Of a DNA stretch of 64,000 bases, positions 28,446 through 37,377 are shown piece by piece (position 1 is the first letter of the stretch; each line of letters opens with the position of its first letter). The translations under genes and the position numbers were made by a program. The stretch comes from Paenibacillus sp. FSL R5-0490. GTDB taxonomy: Bacteria; Bacillota; Bacilli; Bacillales; Cytobacillaceae. The notes under the pieces are model-generated. The model saw nothing but the letters and a program-made list of their open reading frames with translations, did no database searches and had not been told where the DNA came from. Where the stretch lies: assembly GCF_001956215.1 (NCBI RefSeq), contig NZ_MRTQ01000011.1:1-64000 (forward strand), read 5' to 3'.

Positions 28446-29576
28446 ATGGATATAAATCAGATTGCATTACAACGAATAAAATTACCATTAAAATCTCCGT
28501 TTGAAACTAGTTTCGGTAAAGTTACTGAAAAAGATATTATTATTGTTAAGGCATATAGCGGCGATAAAGTGGGTTTTGCTGAAAGTGTCGCTATGCCCTA
28601 TCCAATATATAACGAAGAGACTACAGGTACTGTATGGCACATGCTTGAAAAATACCTAATCCCTCAACTGTTGGATAAAGGAATTCAAGAGCCAAAAGAT
28701 GTGTCAGAGATGTTTTCATATATACGCAGAAATAATATGGCAAAAGCTGCTCTTGAAATGGCTGTATGGGATTTGTATAGCAAGCTAAAAGGACAGCCGC
28801 TTTCTGCTGTATTGGGAGGTAAGCGTTCAGAGATTGAAGTGGGTGTCAGCATTGGAATAGAAGACAGTATAGAGACTCTTTTAAACAGGGTGGAAGGTTT
28901 TTTAGAGAATGGATATAAAAAGATAAAGGTGAAAATTAAGCCAGGCTGGGACCTTGAACCAGTGGAGGCTATTCGCAAAAAATTCGGAGATCAAATTCCG
29001 CTGATGGCTGATGCTAATTCTGCTTATAGCCTAAATGATAAACAGCTATTAAAGGAGCTGGATCAGTTTAATTTAATGATGGTTGAGCAGCCATTAGCTC
29101 ATGATGACATTATCGACCATGCCAAACTGCAGGCAGAAATGAAAACACCTATCTGTTTAGATGAAAGCATTCATTCTGCAGAAGACGCAAGAAAGGCAAT
29201 CGAAATTAATGCATGTAAAATTATCAATATAAAGGTTGGGCGTGTCGGAGGACTAACGGAAGCAATTAAAATGCACGATCTCTGTGAGGAGAATAATATT
29301 CCTGTATGGTGCGGCGGTATGCTTGAAGCAGGAATAGGCAGGGCTCATAACATTGCTATTGCTTCATTAAGTAACTTTAGTATTCCAGGTGATACATCCG
29401 CTTCCAGCCGTTATTTCGATGAAGATATCATTTTACCGGAAGTGACTCTATCAAAACCAGGCATTATCACTGTTCCAGAACAACCTGGCATTGGTTTTGA
29501 CATTAATCAGGAACTTATAGATAAACTTACAGTTAATGAACAGGTCTATAAACGGGACACTGTGACCTTTTATTAA
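28446..29576 (+). CDS. N-succinylamino-acid racemase / o-succinylbenzoate synthase family (enolase superfamily)
   Basis: Epimerises N-acyl (N-succinyl) amino acids or makes o-succinylbenzoate; the two activities share this family. Catalytic features: K161-x-K163 in KIKVKIKPGW, metal ligands D189 (DAN), E214 (VEQP) and D239 (LDES), and K263 in NIKVGRVGG. The C-terminal GGMLEAGIGRAHN loop is also typical. The overall pattern closely resembles Amycolatopsis N-acylamino-acid racemase. No menaquinone genes are nearby, while a GNAT acyltransferase follows directly, as in the Geobacillus pathway converting D- to L-amino acids through N-succinyl intermediates, so I favour the racemase role. Confidence 0.87.
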   Translation: MDINQIALQRIKLPLKSPFETSFGKVTEKDIIIVKAYSGDKVGFAESVAMPYPIYNEETTGTVWHMLEKYLIPQLLDKGIQEPKDVSEMFSYIRRNNMAKAALEMAVWDLYSKLKGQPLSAVLGGKRSEIEVGVSIGIEDSIETLLNRVEGFLENGYKKIKVKIKPGWDLEPVEAIRKKFGDQIPLMADANSAYSLNDKQLLKELDQFNLMMVEQPLAHDDIIDHAKLQAEMKTPICLDESIHSAEDARKAIEINACKIINIKVGRVGGLTEAIKMHDLCEENNIPVWCGGMLEAGIGRAHNIAIASLSNFSIPGDTSASSRYFDEDIILPEVTLSKPGIITVPEQPGIGFDINQELIDKLTVNEQVYKRDTVTFY

Positions 29577-29631
29577 TAATTTAATATAGCGGCTATTGAA
29601 AATTATAGGTGGGGGAGGGGGTGATATACCA

Positions 29632-30468
29632 GTGGTTTTAACAGAACCAATTGTATATAAAAATATCGAAGGTTTAAAGGAAATACAAGACGTAGTTAGT
29701 TTTCAAGAAGAGATTTGGGGGAAAGACGCTGTCACACCCCTTCCGCAGCTTATTGCTGCTGCTCACCATGGCGGAATCTTAATCGGAGCTTTTAATAAAG
29801 GGGAGTTACTCGGCTTTTCATACGGTTTTTCGGGTTATAAAAATGGAGAGGCGTATTTGATTTCTCATATGACTGGCGTCTGCAGCAAGTATCAAAACTA
29901 TGGCATTGGATTACAGCTAAAACTGAAGCAAAGGAATTGGGCCGTTGATTACGGCTATTCTAAAATTGTATGGACCTTTGATCCTTTAGAAGCTAGAAAT
30001 GCATATTTTAACCTAAATAAGTTAGGGGCATATGCAAAAACCTACTATCCTTCTTATTACGGAGAAATGACTGATAAACTGAACATAGGTCTCCCTTCTG
30101 ATCGTTTTTTAGCAGAGTGGGATATTTGTTCCAACAGGGTGAAGAACACATTGGCAGGTGTAATTCAAAATGATATATCAGTTATAAATTATCGTCACCT
30201 TCTTGCATGGCGCAATCTTAGAAATGTACCATATCCCCTTGATGAAGAACCAGTAAAGGGTGAAAAAGGATACCTGATACCTGTCCCAGTGAACTTCCAA
30301 AGTTTAAAACAAGAAAATGATGAGGCTGCGAAGGCTTGGAGATATAAGCTGAGAAATGCGGTACGTAATGCTTTATCTGAAGGTTATACAGTAACTGGAG
30401 TGCTGAAAAATAGTAACACCCATGTCCATTTTTATATTCTTGAAAATGAGAACCTTTCAACCCATTAA
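29632..30468 (+). CDS. GNAT-family acyltransferase, probable D-amino-acid N-succinyltransferase partner
   Basis: COG3375-type N-acyltransferase. Core GNAT region about residues 50-130: LLGFSYGFSGYKNGEAYLISHMTGV followed by YGIGLQLKLKQRNWA, the acyl-CoA-binding turn. The frame can open at TTG 29596, but a strong GGGGGAGGGGGTGAT site lies within that extension and sits 8 bases before GTG 29632, which I choose. In Geobacillus a related protein next to the same racemase type succinylates D-amino acids; the same role is inferred here. No N-succinyl-L-amino-acid desuccinylase is adjacent, so the third step must be elsewhere. Confidence 0.78.
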   Translation: MVLTEPIVYKNIEGLKEIQDVVSFQEEIWGKDAVTPLPQLIAAAHHGGILIGAFNKGELLGFSYGFSGYKNGEAYLISHMTGVCSKYQNYGIGLQLKLKQRNWAVDYGYSKIVWTFDPLEARNAYFNLNKLGAYAKTYYPSYYGEMTDKLNIGLPSDRFLAEWDICSNRVKNTLAGVIQNDISVINYRHLLAWRNLRNVPYPLDEEPVKGEKGYLIPVPVNFQSLKQENDEAAKAWRYKLRNAVRNALSEGYTVTGVLKNSNTHVHFYILENENLSTH

Positions 30469-30489
30469 ATAAGATAAGGGAGAGTTGAA

Positions 30490-32589
30490 ATGAGTTTCCG
30501 AACTACAGTACCTGAAGATATTTATAAATTTGAATGGCCAAGTAATCCCACTATATCGCCTGATGGAAAACAGGTTGTATATGAAAGAACCGTCACATGT
30601 GTGAAAGAAAATATTTATGAAACACACCTGTATTTAAGCGATGTGCACGGTAAATCGAGAAAAATTTTGACGTCCTCCGGCACAAGTAATACCAATCCAG
30701 TCTGGTCACCAGATGGAAAAACAATTGCATTTATCTCAAACCGTGCTTATGGACGGCAGGTATGGCTACTATCTCTTGACGGCGGAGAGGCCCGGTGTCT
30801 GACGAGATTTCTGCGGGGAATCAGTTCGATTGTATGGTCGCCTGACGGCAGTACGATTTACGGGTTGGTTCCCGTAGCAGGAAATTCAAAACTTGAAACT
30901 TTTCATGACCAAAAAACGATGAGTGAAGCCGAAAGCGATATAGAGAAAGGAAACATGTCATGGGGAAATGGACCTAAACATTACACTAATCTTTATTATA
31001 AATCTGATGGGATTGGTTTCCACAAACCGCAAAAGCGTCAGCTTGTGGCAATTAATATAGAAACCTGTTCGTTTACACAGTTAACACGAGGAACAACTGA
31101 CGTCCATGAGCCTGTTGTTTCCCCTGACTGTAAGTATATTGCTTTCAGCACAAGCAGTGAGGATGAAAACTTTCTTTTTGGAGGACAGATTTATCGTGTG
31201 CCGGCTTCCGGAGGGGAAGTGGAATTGCTCTATAGTAATAAGAAAGCAAGCTTGCCATCTTACTCACCAGATGGAAAATGGATAGCTTTTTTTGGAATCC
31301 ATGCAGACCAAAAACAATTGTTTGTTATGCCTGCAGCTGGTGGGAAACCAAGGTGTCTAAGCAAACAATACCCTGATACACTCGCTGATATGACTTTTAC
31401 AGATATGCGATACCTTAGATATTCATTGCGCCCTCAGTGGTCAAATAATAGCAGCTATGTATATGGTCTCGGAACACGGGAAGGACGGAATGAAATTGTA
31501 AGATTCCCGATTGATGAAAACGATGATCGAGCAGAAATCATTATAGGTGGGGACCGGACGATATTTCATTATTCCTACGACGGAGTTGAAACGATTACTA
31601 TAGCCTATTCGACAGTTAATCACCCTGGAAAAGCAGCAGTAATTAGGATTGATGAAGCTAGTACAGTCGATTGTAAGTATCGGCAGCCAAAGGAAGCTTT
31701 TTCTCAAATCCGCATGCCACTCTTTCCTGAAACTGAGATTCGTCTGGATGACTGCAACGACTTGTTGTTATCCGAACTAAAAGTGGTAGAACCGGAGGTC
31801 TTTACGTATAGATCTGAAGACAATTGGCATATACAGGGATTTTTACTAAAGCCGGCTATTTTTGATCCTAAGAAGAAATATCCAGTTATACTTGACATTC
31901 ATGGAGGTCCGCATTCTGCATATGGTTTCTCCTATTTCCACCAATTGCAGCTATTTGCTGCGCAGGGGTACGCCGTTATCTATACAAATCCACGAGGCAG
32001 CTCAGGATTTAGTGAAGAATTTACCAATGCAGTACATGGGGATTATGGCGGCAAAGATATGAAGGACATCTTGAATGGTTTAGATTATGCCTTACAAAAC
32101 TATCACTTTCTTGACGAGAATCGGGTAGCTGTTAATGGTATTAGCTACGGCGGATTTATGGTGAATTGGCTTATCACTCGTACAGATCGATTTTTTGCAG
32201 CCGTATCTGAAGGATGTATTTCCAATTGGATTTCTATGTATGGTACAAGCGATATATCCCCCTATTTCGTTGAACAGGAGTTTCTGGGAAAAACAGACCC
32301 TGAAACACTTTGGAGGTTTTCGCCACTTGCTTATGCAGATCATGTAAAGACACCGCTTTTGCTGCTGCATAATGAAAGTGATTTGCGATGTCCCATTGAG
32401 CAGGCCGAGCAGTTTTATTCCCATATTAAGCGTCATGGAGGTGAGGTTGAATTTGTTCGTATCCCCCATTCCAGCCATGGCCTCCTTCAATATGGAAAAC
32501 CTGAATTAAGAATAGCTAGGCTGAATGCAATGCTCGATTTTGTCAATGCACATCTGCCTATAAAAAATCTTCAAACCTCAGCTCAATAA
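30490..32589 (+). CDS. S9-family serine peptidase (prolyl oligopeptidase/acylaminoacyl-peptidase type)
   Basis: Cytoplasmic peptidase with an N-terminal beta-propeller (about 1-420, several WSPDG-type TolB repeats such as PVWSPDGKTIAFIS) and a C-terminal alpha/beta-hydrolase domain. The catalytic triad reads S552 (GISYGG), D631 (ESDLRCP) and H663 (HSSHG). 699 residues, no signal peptide. Ribosome site GGGAGAG. It probably degrades short or N-blocked peptides delivered by the importer; an acylaminoacyl-peptidase role would fit a cluster handling N-acyl amino acids. Exact specificity is unknown. Confidence 0.9.
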   Translation: MSFRTTVPEDIYKFEWPSNPTISPDGKQVVYERTVTCVKENIYETHLYLSDVHGKSRKILTSSGTSNTNPVWSPDGKTIAFISNRAYGRQVWLLSLDGGEARCLTRFLRGISSIVWSPDGSTIYGLVPVAGNSKLETFHDQKTMSEAESDIEKGNMSWGNGPKHYTNLYYKSDGIGFHKPQKRQLVAINIETCSFTQLTRGTTDVHEPVVSPDCKYIAFSTSSEDENFLFGGQIYRVPASGGEVELLYSNKKASLPSYSPDGKWIAFFGIHADQKQLFVMPAAGGKPRCLSKQYPDTLADMTFTDMRYLRYSLRPQWSNNSSYVYGLGTREGRNEIVRFPIDENDDRAEIIIGGDRTIFHYSYDGVETITIAYSTVNHPGKAAVIRIDEASTVDCKYRQPKEAFSQIRMPLFPETEIRLDDCNDLLLSELKVVEPEVFTYRSEDNWHIQGFLLKPAIFDPKKKYPVILDIHGGPHSAYGFSYFHQLQLFAAQGYAVIYTNPRGSSGFSEEFTNAVHGDYGGKDMKDILNGLDYALQNYHFLDENRVAVNGISYGGFMVNWLITRTDRFFAAVSEGCISNWISMYGTSDISPYFVEQEFLGKTDPETLWRFSPLAYADHVKTPLLLLHNESDLRCPIEQAEQFYSHIKRHGGEVEFVRIPHSSHGLLQYGKPELRIARLNAMLDFVNAHLPIKNLQTSAQ

Positions 32590-32642
32590 ATACTGAAAAC
32601 GGACTGCAAGTCCTTTATAAAAACAATATAGGAGGAAAAGAA

Positions 32643-34079
32643 ATGAAAAAAGCAGAAAATTTTAAAGCATTTGAAGAGACTGTGCAAAAGTTAACGGAAA
32701 AACACATGATTCCTGGTACCTCAGTAGCAATAGCCCAAGAAGGAGAAATCGTTTACCATAAAGGATTTGGGTTCCGTAACGTGGAGGATGCATTGCCTGT
32801 AACAGAAGATACTGTTTTCGGGATTGGGTCCATCACAAAATCATATTCTTGTGTGGCTATTATGCAGCTGCAGGAAGCAGGAAAATTAAATGTTCATGAT
32901 CCGGTAATCAAATACCTGCCGGAATTCAACGTTAATAATGAAGAGGCGCTAAAACAAATCACCATTCACCACTTCATGACACACTCATCTGGTTTACCTC
33001 CAATGTCCTCTCTAGTTTATGCAATGAAACGATCGATGGATATTGACCCATCTGCACAAAATTATCCAGGTTTAAAGATCGAGCAGGAAAATTACGAACC
33101 AATCGACACATATGAACAACTTATGCAGTTTATTGCAGACCAGGATTTTGAATTATTAGGGGACCCTGGTACACAGTTTAGTTATTCAAATGATGCATAT
33201 GCTTTATTAGGAACCATCATCGAACGTGTTAGCGGGAAAAGCTACGAACAATATGTATATGATCATATCCTTTCTCCTTGTGGTATGAAATACAGCTGCT
33301 TCATGATCGAGGAATATGGTGACTATGAAAATATCACCACTTGTTATGCAGAGGACAGTAGTGAAGGAACGAAGCGTATTATTCCTGCTCCGATTTGGTG
33401 GGACGCTCCATCTATGCGAGCTGCAGGCTTTCTAAAATCGACTGCTGGGGACATGTTAAGGTACGCCGAAATTTTCCGTAATGCTGGTGTAGTAAACGGT
33501 AAGCGAATCTTATCTGAGGAAAGTGTAAAAGAAATGGTTAAACCTCATATTCAAACACAGCCAGGAAGGTTTTATGGCTATGGGTTAATGATTACCCCTG
33601 ACTATTTTGGTACTACTCTGGTTGAACATGGTGGAGGGTTAAAGGCAATTTCTGCACAATTAAGTATTTTACCTGAAAAAGGAGTTTCAGGTGTGGTCCT
33701 GACAAATTTGGCAGGTGTTCCTGCTGCACGTGTTATGCAGCTTGCATTTAATGCCTATGCAGGAAGGGAAGTAGAGGCATCTCACATTTCCTTTGAAGAA
33801 TACGAGATTGGTGAAGAGCGGCTGGAACAGTACCAAGGAGAATATGAGTCAAATGAAGGAATGAAAGTATCGATTGTAATAAAAGATGGAAAGCCGGTTC
33901 TTATTTCACAAAAAGCTGAGATACCTATCATGTTTGTAAAAGAAAATGCTTTTATTGCGTATGTTAACGACTCTACAGAAATAGCTGAAATTTTAGTAGA
34001 TGATAACAATGAACCATGGGGTATTTCTTATCACTTTAGACAATTCCCTAAAGTTTCAACAAAACAAGTTGTTAAATAA
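32643..34079 (+). CDS. serine hydrolase, class C beta-lactamase/DD-peptidase fold
   Basis: Penicillin-recognising-enzyme fold with S63-x-x-K66 (SITK), Y181-S-N183 and H329-G-G motifs. 478 residues with a C-terminal lipocalin-like extension after about 375. There is no signal peptide, so it probably acts in the cytoplasm, which argues against a beta-lactamase role. The family includes D-aminopeptidases, D-stereospecific peptide amidases and esterases. Next to a racemase, D-aminoacylase remnant and peptide importer, a D-amino-acid-specific peptidase is the most economical reading. AGGAGG precedes the ATG. Confidence 0.87.
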   Translation: MKKAENFKAFEETVQKLTEKHMIPGTSVAIAQEGEIVYHKGFGFRNVEDALPVTEDTVFGIGSITKSYSCVAIMQLQEAGKLNVHDPVIKYLPEFNVNNEEALKQITIHHFMTHSSGLPPMSSLVYAMKRSMDIDPSAQNYPGLKIEQENYEPIDTYEQLMQFIADQDFELLGDPGTQFSYSNDAYALLGTIIERVSGKSYEQYVYDHILSPCGMKYSCFMIEEYGDYENITTCYAEDSSEGTKRIIPAPIWWDAPSMRAAGFLKSTAGDMLRYAEIFRNAGVVNGKRILSEESVKEMVKPHIQTQPGRFYGYGLMITPDYFGTTLVEHGGGLKAISAQLSILPEKGVSGVVLTNLAGVPAARVMQLAFNAYAGREVEASHISFEEYEIGEERLEQYQGEYESNEGMKVSIVIKDGKPVLISQKAEIPIMFVKENAFIAYVNDSTEIAEILVDDNNEPWGISYHFRQFPKVSTKQVVK

Positions 34080-34117
34080 ATGAAACCGTATATACAAAAG
34101 ATGGAGGGGTGTTTGCT

Positions 34118-35014
34118 ATGAGTTTACAGGATCGTCTAGAAGAAGTTTTACGGGATGCCAGTGGTACTTTTGGTGTATATGTTAAACATTTGGAAACCGG
34201 AGAGACTGCTGCAATCAATGAGAACCGTTTTTTCCAGGCTGCCAGTGTCTTTAAGATTCCCATTTTGGCCGCTTTATACCGTGATGTTCATTTAGGGAAG
34301 GTCAATTTGCAAGAGCGTATCCGGCTTGAAGAAGCAGACTTAGTAAATGGATCCGGTATATTTAAAGAGTTAATTCCAGGAATCGATGTTACCATAAAAA
34401 ATTTAGCAACAATGATGATCATTGTAAGTGATAATGTTGGAACAGATAAGATATTGCGTATTATAGGTAAAGAAAATGTAAATCAATATATGAAAGAAGT
34501 CGGGCTAAACAATACTTACATTCGTTTTAGCTGCTGGGAACTTCTTTGTTCATGTGTTGGACTTCCGCCACAAGGATTTTCACTTGAACTTTATCATGAA
34601 ATAAACCGTCGATTTAAAAATGGTGAAATTGATTATAATTCGATTGTGTTCCAAGAAAGTATAGATAATAATGTAACAACTGCATTTGATATGGCGTTGT
34701 TATTAGAAAAGATTGCAAATAAACAATTAATTTCGGAAAAAGCTTGTGATGATATGTTTGAAATTCTTGAAAAGCAGCAATTCCGAAATAGGATACCTTA
34801 CTTATTACCTGCGACTACAGTTGTCGCTCATAAAACAGGCACCGTTGCAAGTGTTGTAAATGACGCAGGAATCGTGGAGCTGCCAGATAACAAAGGAAGG
34901 TTTATCATTTCCGCATTTTCAATTGGCAACAAATCAGAAGCTGAGGGTGCAAGAAAAATTGCTGAATTATCCAGAGCAGCTTATGGTTATTTTCGAACCG
35001 AAGTAACCGTGTAA
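34118..35014 (+). CDS. serine hydrolase, class A beta-lactamase fold
   Basis: Has the class A motifs S43-V-F-K46, S104-D-N106 and K239-T-G241, but no signal peptide and no obvious ExxLN omega-loop glutamate, so it is probably not a true secreted beta-lactamase. A start at ATG 34118 is seven bases after GGAGGGGT; the GTG at 34109 is inside that site. 298 residues. Related cytoplasmic proteins occur in peptide-use clusters and may be transpeptidase-fold amidases or peptidases. With the previous gene it makes two different penicillin-binding-fold hydrolases in one operon. Confidence 0.82.
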   Translation: MSLQDRLEEVLRDASGTFGVYVKHLETGETAAINENRFFQAASVFKIPILAALYRDVHLGKVNLQERIRLEEADLVNGSGIFKELIPGIDVTIKNLATMMIIVSDNVGTDKILRIIGKENVNQYMKEVGLNNTYIRFSCWELLCSCVGLPPQGFSLELYHEINRRFKNGEIDYNSIVFQESIDNNVTTAFDMALLLEKIANKQLISEKACDDMFEILEKQQFRNRIPYLLPATTVVAHKTGTVASVVNDAGIVELPDNKGRFIISAFSIGNKSEAEGARKIAELSRAAYGYFRTEVTV

Positions 35015-35123
35015 ATGCTTTACTCTTAGAAAAGATGTAAGATTATAAAATTTCTTTATTTTGATAATAAAACCATATATGATAAGAAGGTACCTTTATA
35101 TTTTTTAATATATTGTCTGAGGG

Positions 35124-35150
35124 CGTTACAGCGTGTAACGTTCTTTTTTC
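35124..35150 (+). terminator. terminator at the end of the peptide/racemase operon
   Basis: Stem CGTTACA (35124-35130) / TGTAACG (35134-35140) with a 3-nt loop, then TTCTTTTTTC. Confidence 0.82.
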
Positions 35151-35216
35151 TCAAAGGTGACTAAGGCAATTCAGATGTAACTTACCAAGATTAACTCATC
35201 AGGAAGGGTTCACTTT

Positions 35217-36080
35217 ATGGATAATTATAATGAGAGAATAAGAAAACTATTTAATAAACTAACAAAAAGACAGAAATTAGTAGCAAAATATATCGTTGAC
35301 TTCCCTAAGGAAGTTGCATTTCAAACAGCAAAAGAGGTAGGTATCGCTAGTCAAACAAGCGATACAACCGTAATTAGATTATCATATGCACTTGGATATT
35401 CAGGATATAGCGAACTGCAAAAAGAAATTCAATCTTCCCTAATAGAAGATTCATTACATAAGACAGATCCTATAGAAGATTTTCGATCTACATCCAAGTC
35501 TCTAAAAGATATTAACTTAATTCAACACGTTATTGAGCAGGATAGCGCTTATGTTCGATCAACTTTAGAGCAATTAGATTACAGCCAGTATAAAAAAGCT
35601 GTGGATTTATTGATAAACTCAGAAATGCGGATAGTTATCGGCTTCCGTTCATCATATGGTCCTGCAAATTGGCTGACATTCAGCCTGAATATTGTAGTTG
35701 GAAATACACTTTTATATCGGGGAGAAATAGAGGATGCTAATTATTTCTTATCATTAATCGATGAGAGAACATTAGTGGTTGCCATCTCTTTTCCTCGATA
35801 TACTAAAGAAACCAATTCGTTTGTTAAAGCAGCAAAGAAAAAAGGAGCAAAGGTACTTGCAATAACAGATGATGAGCTGTCCCCTTTAGGACTGCTTTCC
35901 GATATTTTGTTCAAGGTTGTTGCACCTTCTCCTATTCCTTTAAAAGGGATTACCCCCACCTTTGCTTTACTTAATTTACTTGTTACAAGTATAGCCGCTT
36001 CACAGGAAACTAAAGTCCAAAAGCGGTTGGAAGAATACGATCAGACAAGTGATGAATTTTCTCCATTTACAAAAATGTAA
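35217..36080 (+). CDS. MurR/RpiR-family transcriptional regulator
   Basis: Regulator with an N-terminal HTH_6 DNA-binding domain (about 1-77, including QTSDTTVIRLSYALGYSGYSELQ) and a C-terminal SIS domain (about 125-260) that normally binds a phosphosugar. 287 residues, own ribosome site, preceded by a terminator. It follows the peptide/D-amino-acid operon and is the obvious candidate to control it. MurR in E. coli responds to MurNAc-6-phosphate, so a link to cell-wall-derived peptides is possible, but the ligand is unknown. Confidence 0.88.
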   Translation: MDNYNERIRKLFNKLTKRQKLVAKYIVDFPKEVAFQTAKEVGIASQTSDTTVIRLSYALGYSGYSELQKEIQSSLIEDSLHKTDPIEDFRSTSKSLKDINLIQHVIEQDSAYVRSTLEQLDYSQYKKAVDLLINSEMRIVIGFRSSYGPANWLTFSLNIVVGNTLLYRGEIEDANYFLSLIDERTLVVAISFPRYTKETNSFVKAAKKKGAKVLAITDDELSPLGLLSDILFKVVAPSPIPLKGITPTFALLNLLVTSIAASQETKVQKRLEEYDQTSDEFSPFTKM

Positions 36081-36095
36081 TTGAGAGGGTAATTA

Positions 36096-36382
36096 TATAT
36101 TTGATGTATTGATGGAACGGGGAACCCATGGACCTCATTAGATATAGGTATAAAAAATGGTAAAATTGAAGAAATAGGCCATCTTATAGAATCTGATGGA
36201 GTAACGTAATTGACGCTGAGGGGCTTCTAGTTGCCCCAGGGATTATGGACGTAAAACCCTCCAGACTGCCCGTTGGAGTTCGTCACGTTCTAGTGAACGG
36301 AGAAATAACGGTAAAAGATAACCATTTTTTGAAACGCACCTGTGGAATGGTTATTCGCCGAAACAAATCCTTTTTACTATAA
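36096..36382 (+). pseudogene. decayed N-acyl-D-amino-acid deacylase with large internal deletion
   Basis: The N-terminal part reads WTSLDIGIKNGKIEEIGHL, then after a stop and a one-base shift DAEGLLVAPGIMDV, which matches the start of D-aminoacylases (compare the intact gene at 44613). It then jumps directly to the C-terminal end of such proteins (LPVGVRHVLVNGEITVK), ending with TAA at 36380-36382. About 400 central codons, including the metal site, are missing. The gene directly follows the RpiR regulator. I infer that the cluster once ended in a working D-aminoacylase. Confidence 0.75.
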
Positions 36383-37092
36383 ATTGAAGTTTAATCTTGT
36401 TTCTTGAGGCTGACTCATTAAATTTGAGTTCAGCTCTTTTTTATTTTTATCTGTAAAAAAAGTGAGCTTAGAATACTCTAAGCTCAAAATATAGGGGGTC
36501 AACTGTTTGAATAGTTCGACCAATATTATTATAACGGATTCAAAATATAATTTAAATACAAAAATGCATAAATATTTAATTATTTTTATAATTATACACA
36601 CCCTTCATAGGTATGTTACTTTTTGGAATAAGTCTTTGTTAATTTCTTTAACCGCACACTTTCCTCGTTTAGAATCTCATAACTCATGAGTAAAAGTCTG
36701 CCTGACCAATTCCTCCATATTTTAGAGATGCTTGGGGGAGTAAAAAATTTCCGCGACAAAAAATTCTTCAGATGGTGGAAGCAGGGATCGAATGCCGGAC
36801 AATTTTCCCTTTAAAATTTCCCTGGGTTTTTGATGTATCCTGTTTTTTGTTCTTTGAAAAATCGAAAACTACAAAATTCGCTATGACATAGTATCTCATC
36901 AAGAATGCATAAGGGTGAAAAGTGGATCTCTTACAAAACGTATCGATTCTCCGTAAAGTACCCCTAATAAAGAATTGACATAAATTCTCGCTTGGTTAGC
37001 CAAAGCAGGTTTTATCCGGAAAATTTTAAGCATAAAAATCGTTTTTTAAAGCATTCTAAAAAGGTCCTAAAAAAACAAAGGAGGTGCCATTC
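36383..37092. other. 710-bp intergenic region before the spoVA operon
   Basis: Contains a hairpin near 36408-36440 that could end the upstream transcript, the inverted repeat at 36463-36486, and A+T-rich sequence without a convincing gene. CATAGTA near 36884 and similar hexamers are weak candidates for a forespore (sigma-G) -10; I cannot assign the spoVA promoter with confidence. Confidence 0.45.
36453..36486 (-). terminator. perfect 10-bp inverted repeat, minus-strand terminator-like
   Basis: TGAGCTTAGA (36463-36472) / TCTAAGCTCA (36477-36486) with a 4-nt loop. The A-run at 36454-36461 reads as a T-run on the minus strand, so it would stop leftward transcription. No minus-strand gene is near, so it may insulate against antisense transcripts. 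Confidence 0.65.
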
Positions 37093-37296
37093 ATGACAGT
37101 CATCAATGACGTTAAAACAGCTCTGGCAGGACTAAAAAGTACTCAGGCGAGCTTTGAAACATTTGCTCTTAGTACAGATAATGAACAAGCGAAGCAGCTG
37201 TATCAAGATGCCGCTAAACAAACTCAAGCCGTAGTGGACAGTATTTCACCGCGTGTTCAGCAAATTGAACAAGAAGAACCTCAATACAAACAATAA
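37093..37296 (+). CDS. DUF1657 small spore protein, first copy in spoVA2mob-type operon
   Basis: Small helical protein (67 residues) of the DUF1657 family, found almost only in mobile-type spoVA operons. The start is ATG 37093 after AAAGGAGGTG; the frame extends to 37084, inside that site. It matches the second DUF1657 gene (39720) and the C-terminus of the YetF-like protein (for example AKQLYQDAAKQTQAVVDSI). Function unknown. It is the first gene of the operon and is followed by a hairpin. Confidence 0.87.
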   Translation: MTVINDVKTALAGLKSTQASFETFALSTDNEQAKQLYQDAAKQTQAVVDSISPRVQQIEQEEPQYKQ

Positions 37297-37311
37297 TCAT
37301 TAACACGATAC

Positions 37312-37345
37312 AAAAGGTTGGTTGGATATCGGCCAACCTTTTTCC
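37312..37345 (+). terminator. hairpin inside the spoVA operon
   Basis: AAAAGGTTGG (37312-37321) / CCAACCTTTT (37333-37342) plus TTT. Between DUF1657 and the lipoprotein gene, it probably attenuates, giving more of the first product. Confidence 0.75.
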
Positions 37346-37377
37346 CGATTTTGAATGGATAAAATGAGGTGATTTTC

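Noticed and set aside
32643..35014. Beta-lactam resistance genes
   Set aside because: Both proteins have the serine/lysine motifs of the fold but no signal peptide, and they sit in a peptide-use operon; cytoplasmic hydrolases are more likely.
36507..36689. 60-residue frame in the gap before the spoVA operon
   Set aside because: No ribosome site or recognisable pattern, in very A+T-rich DNA.
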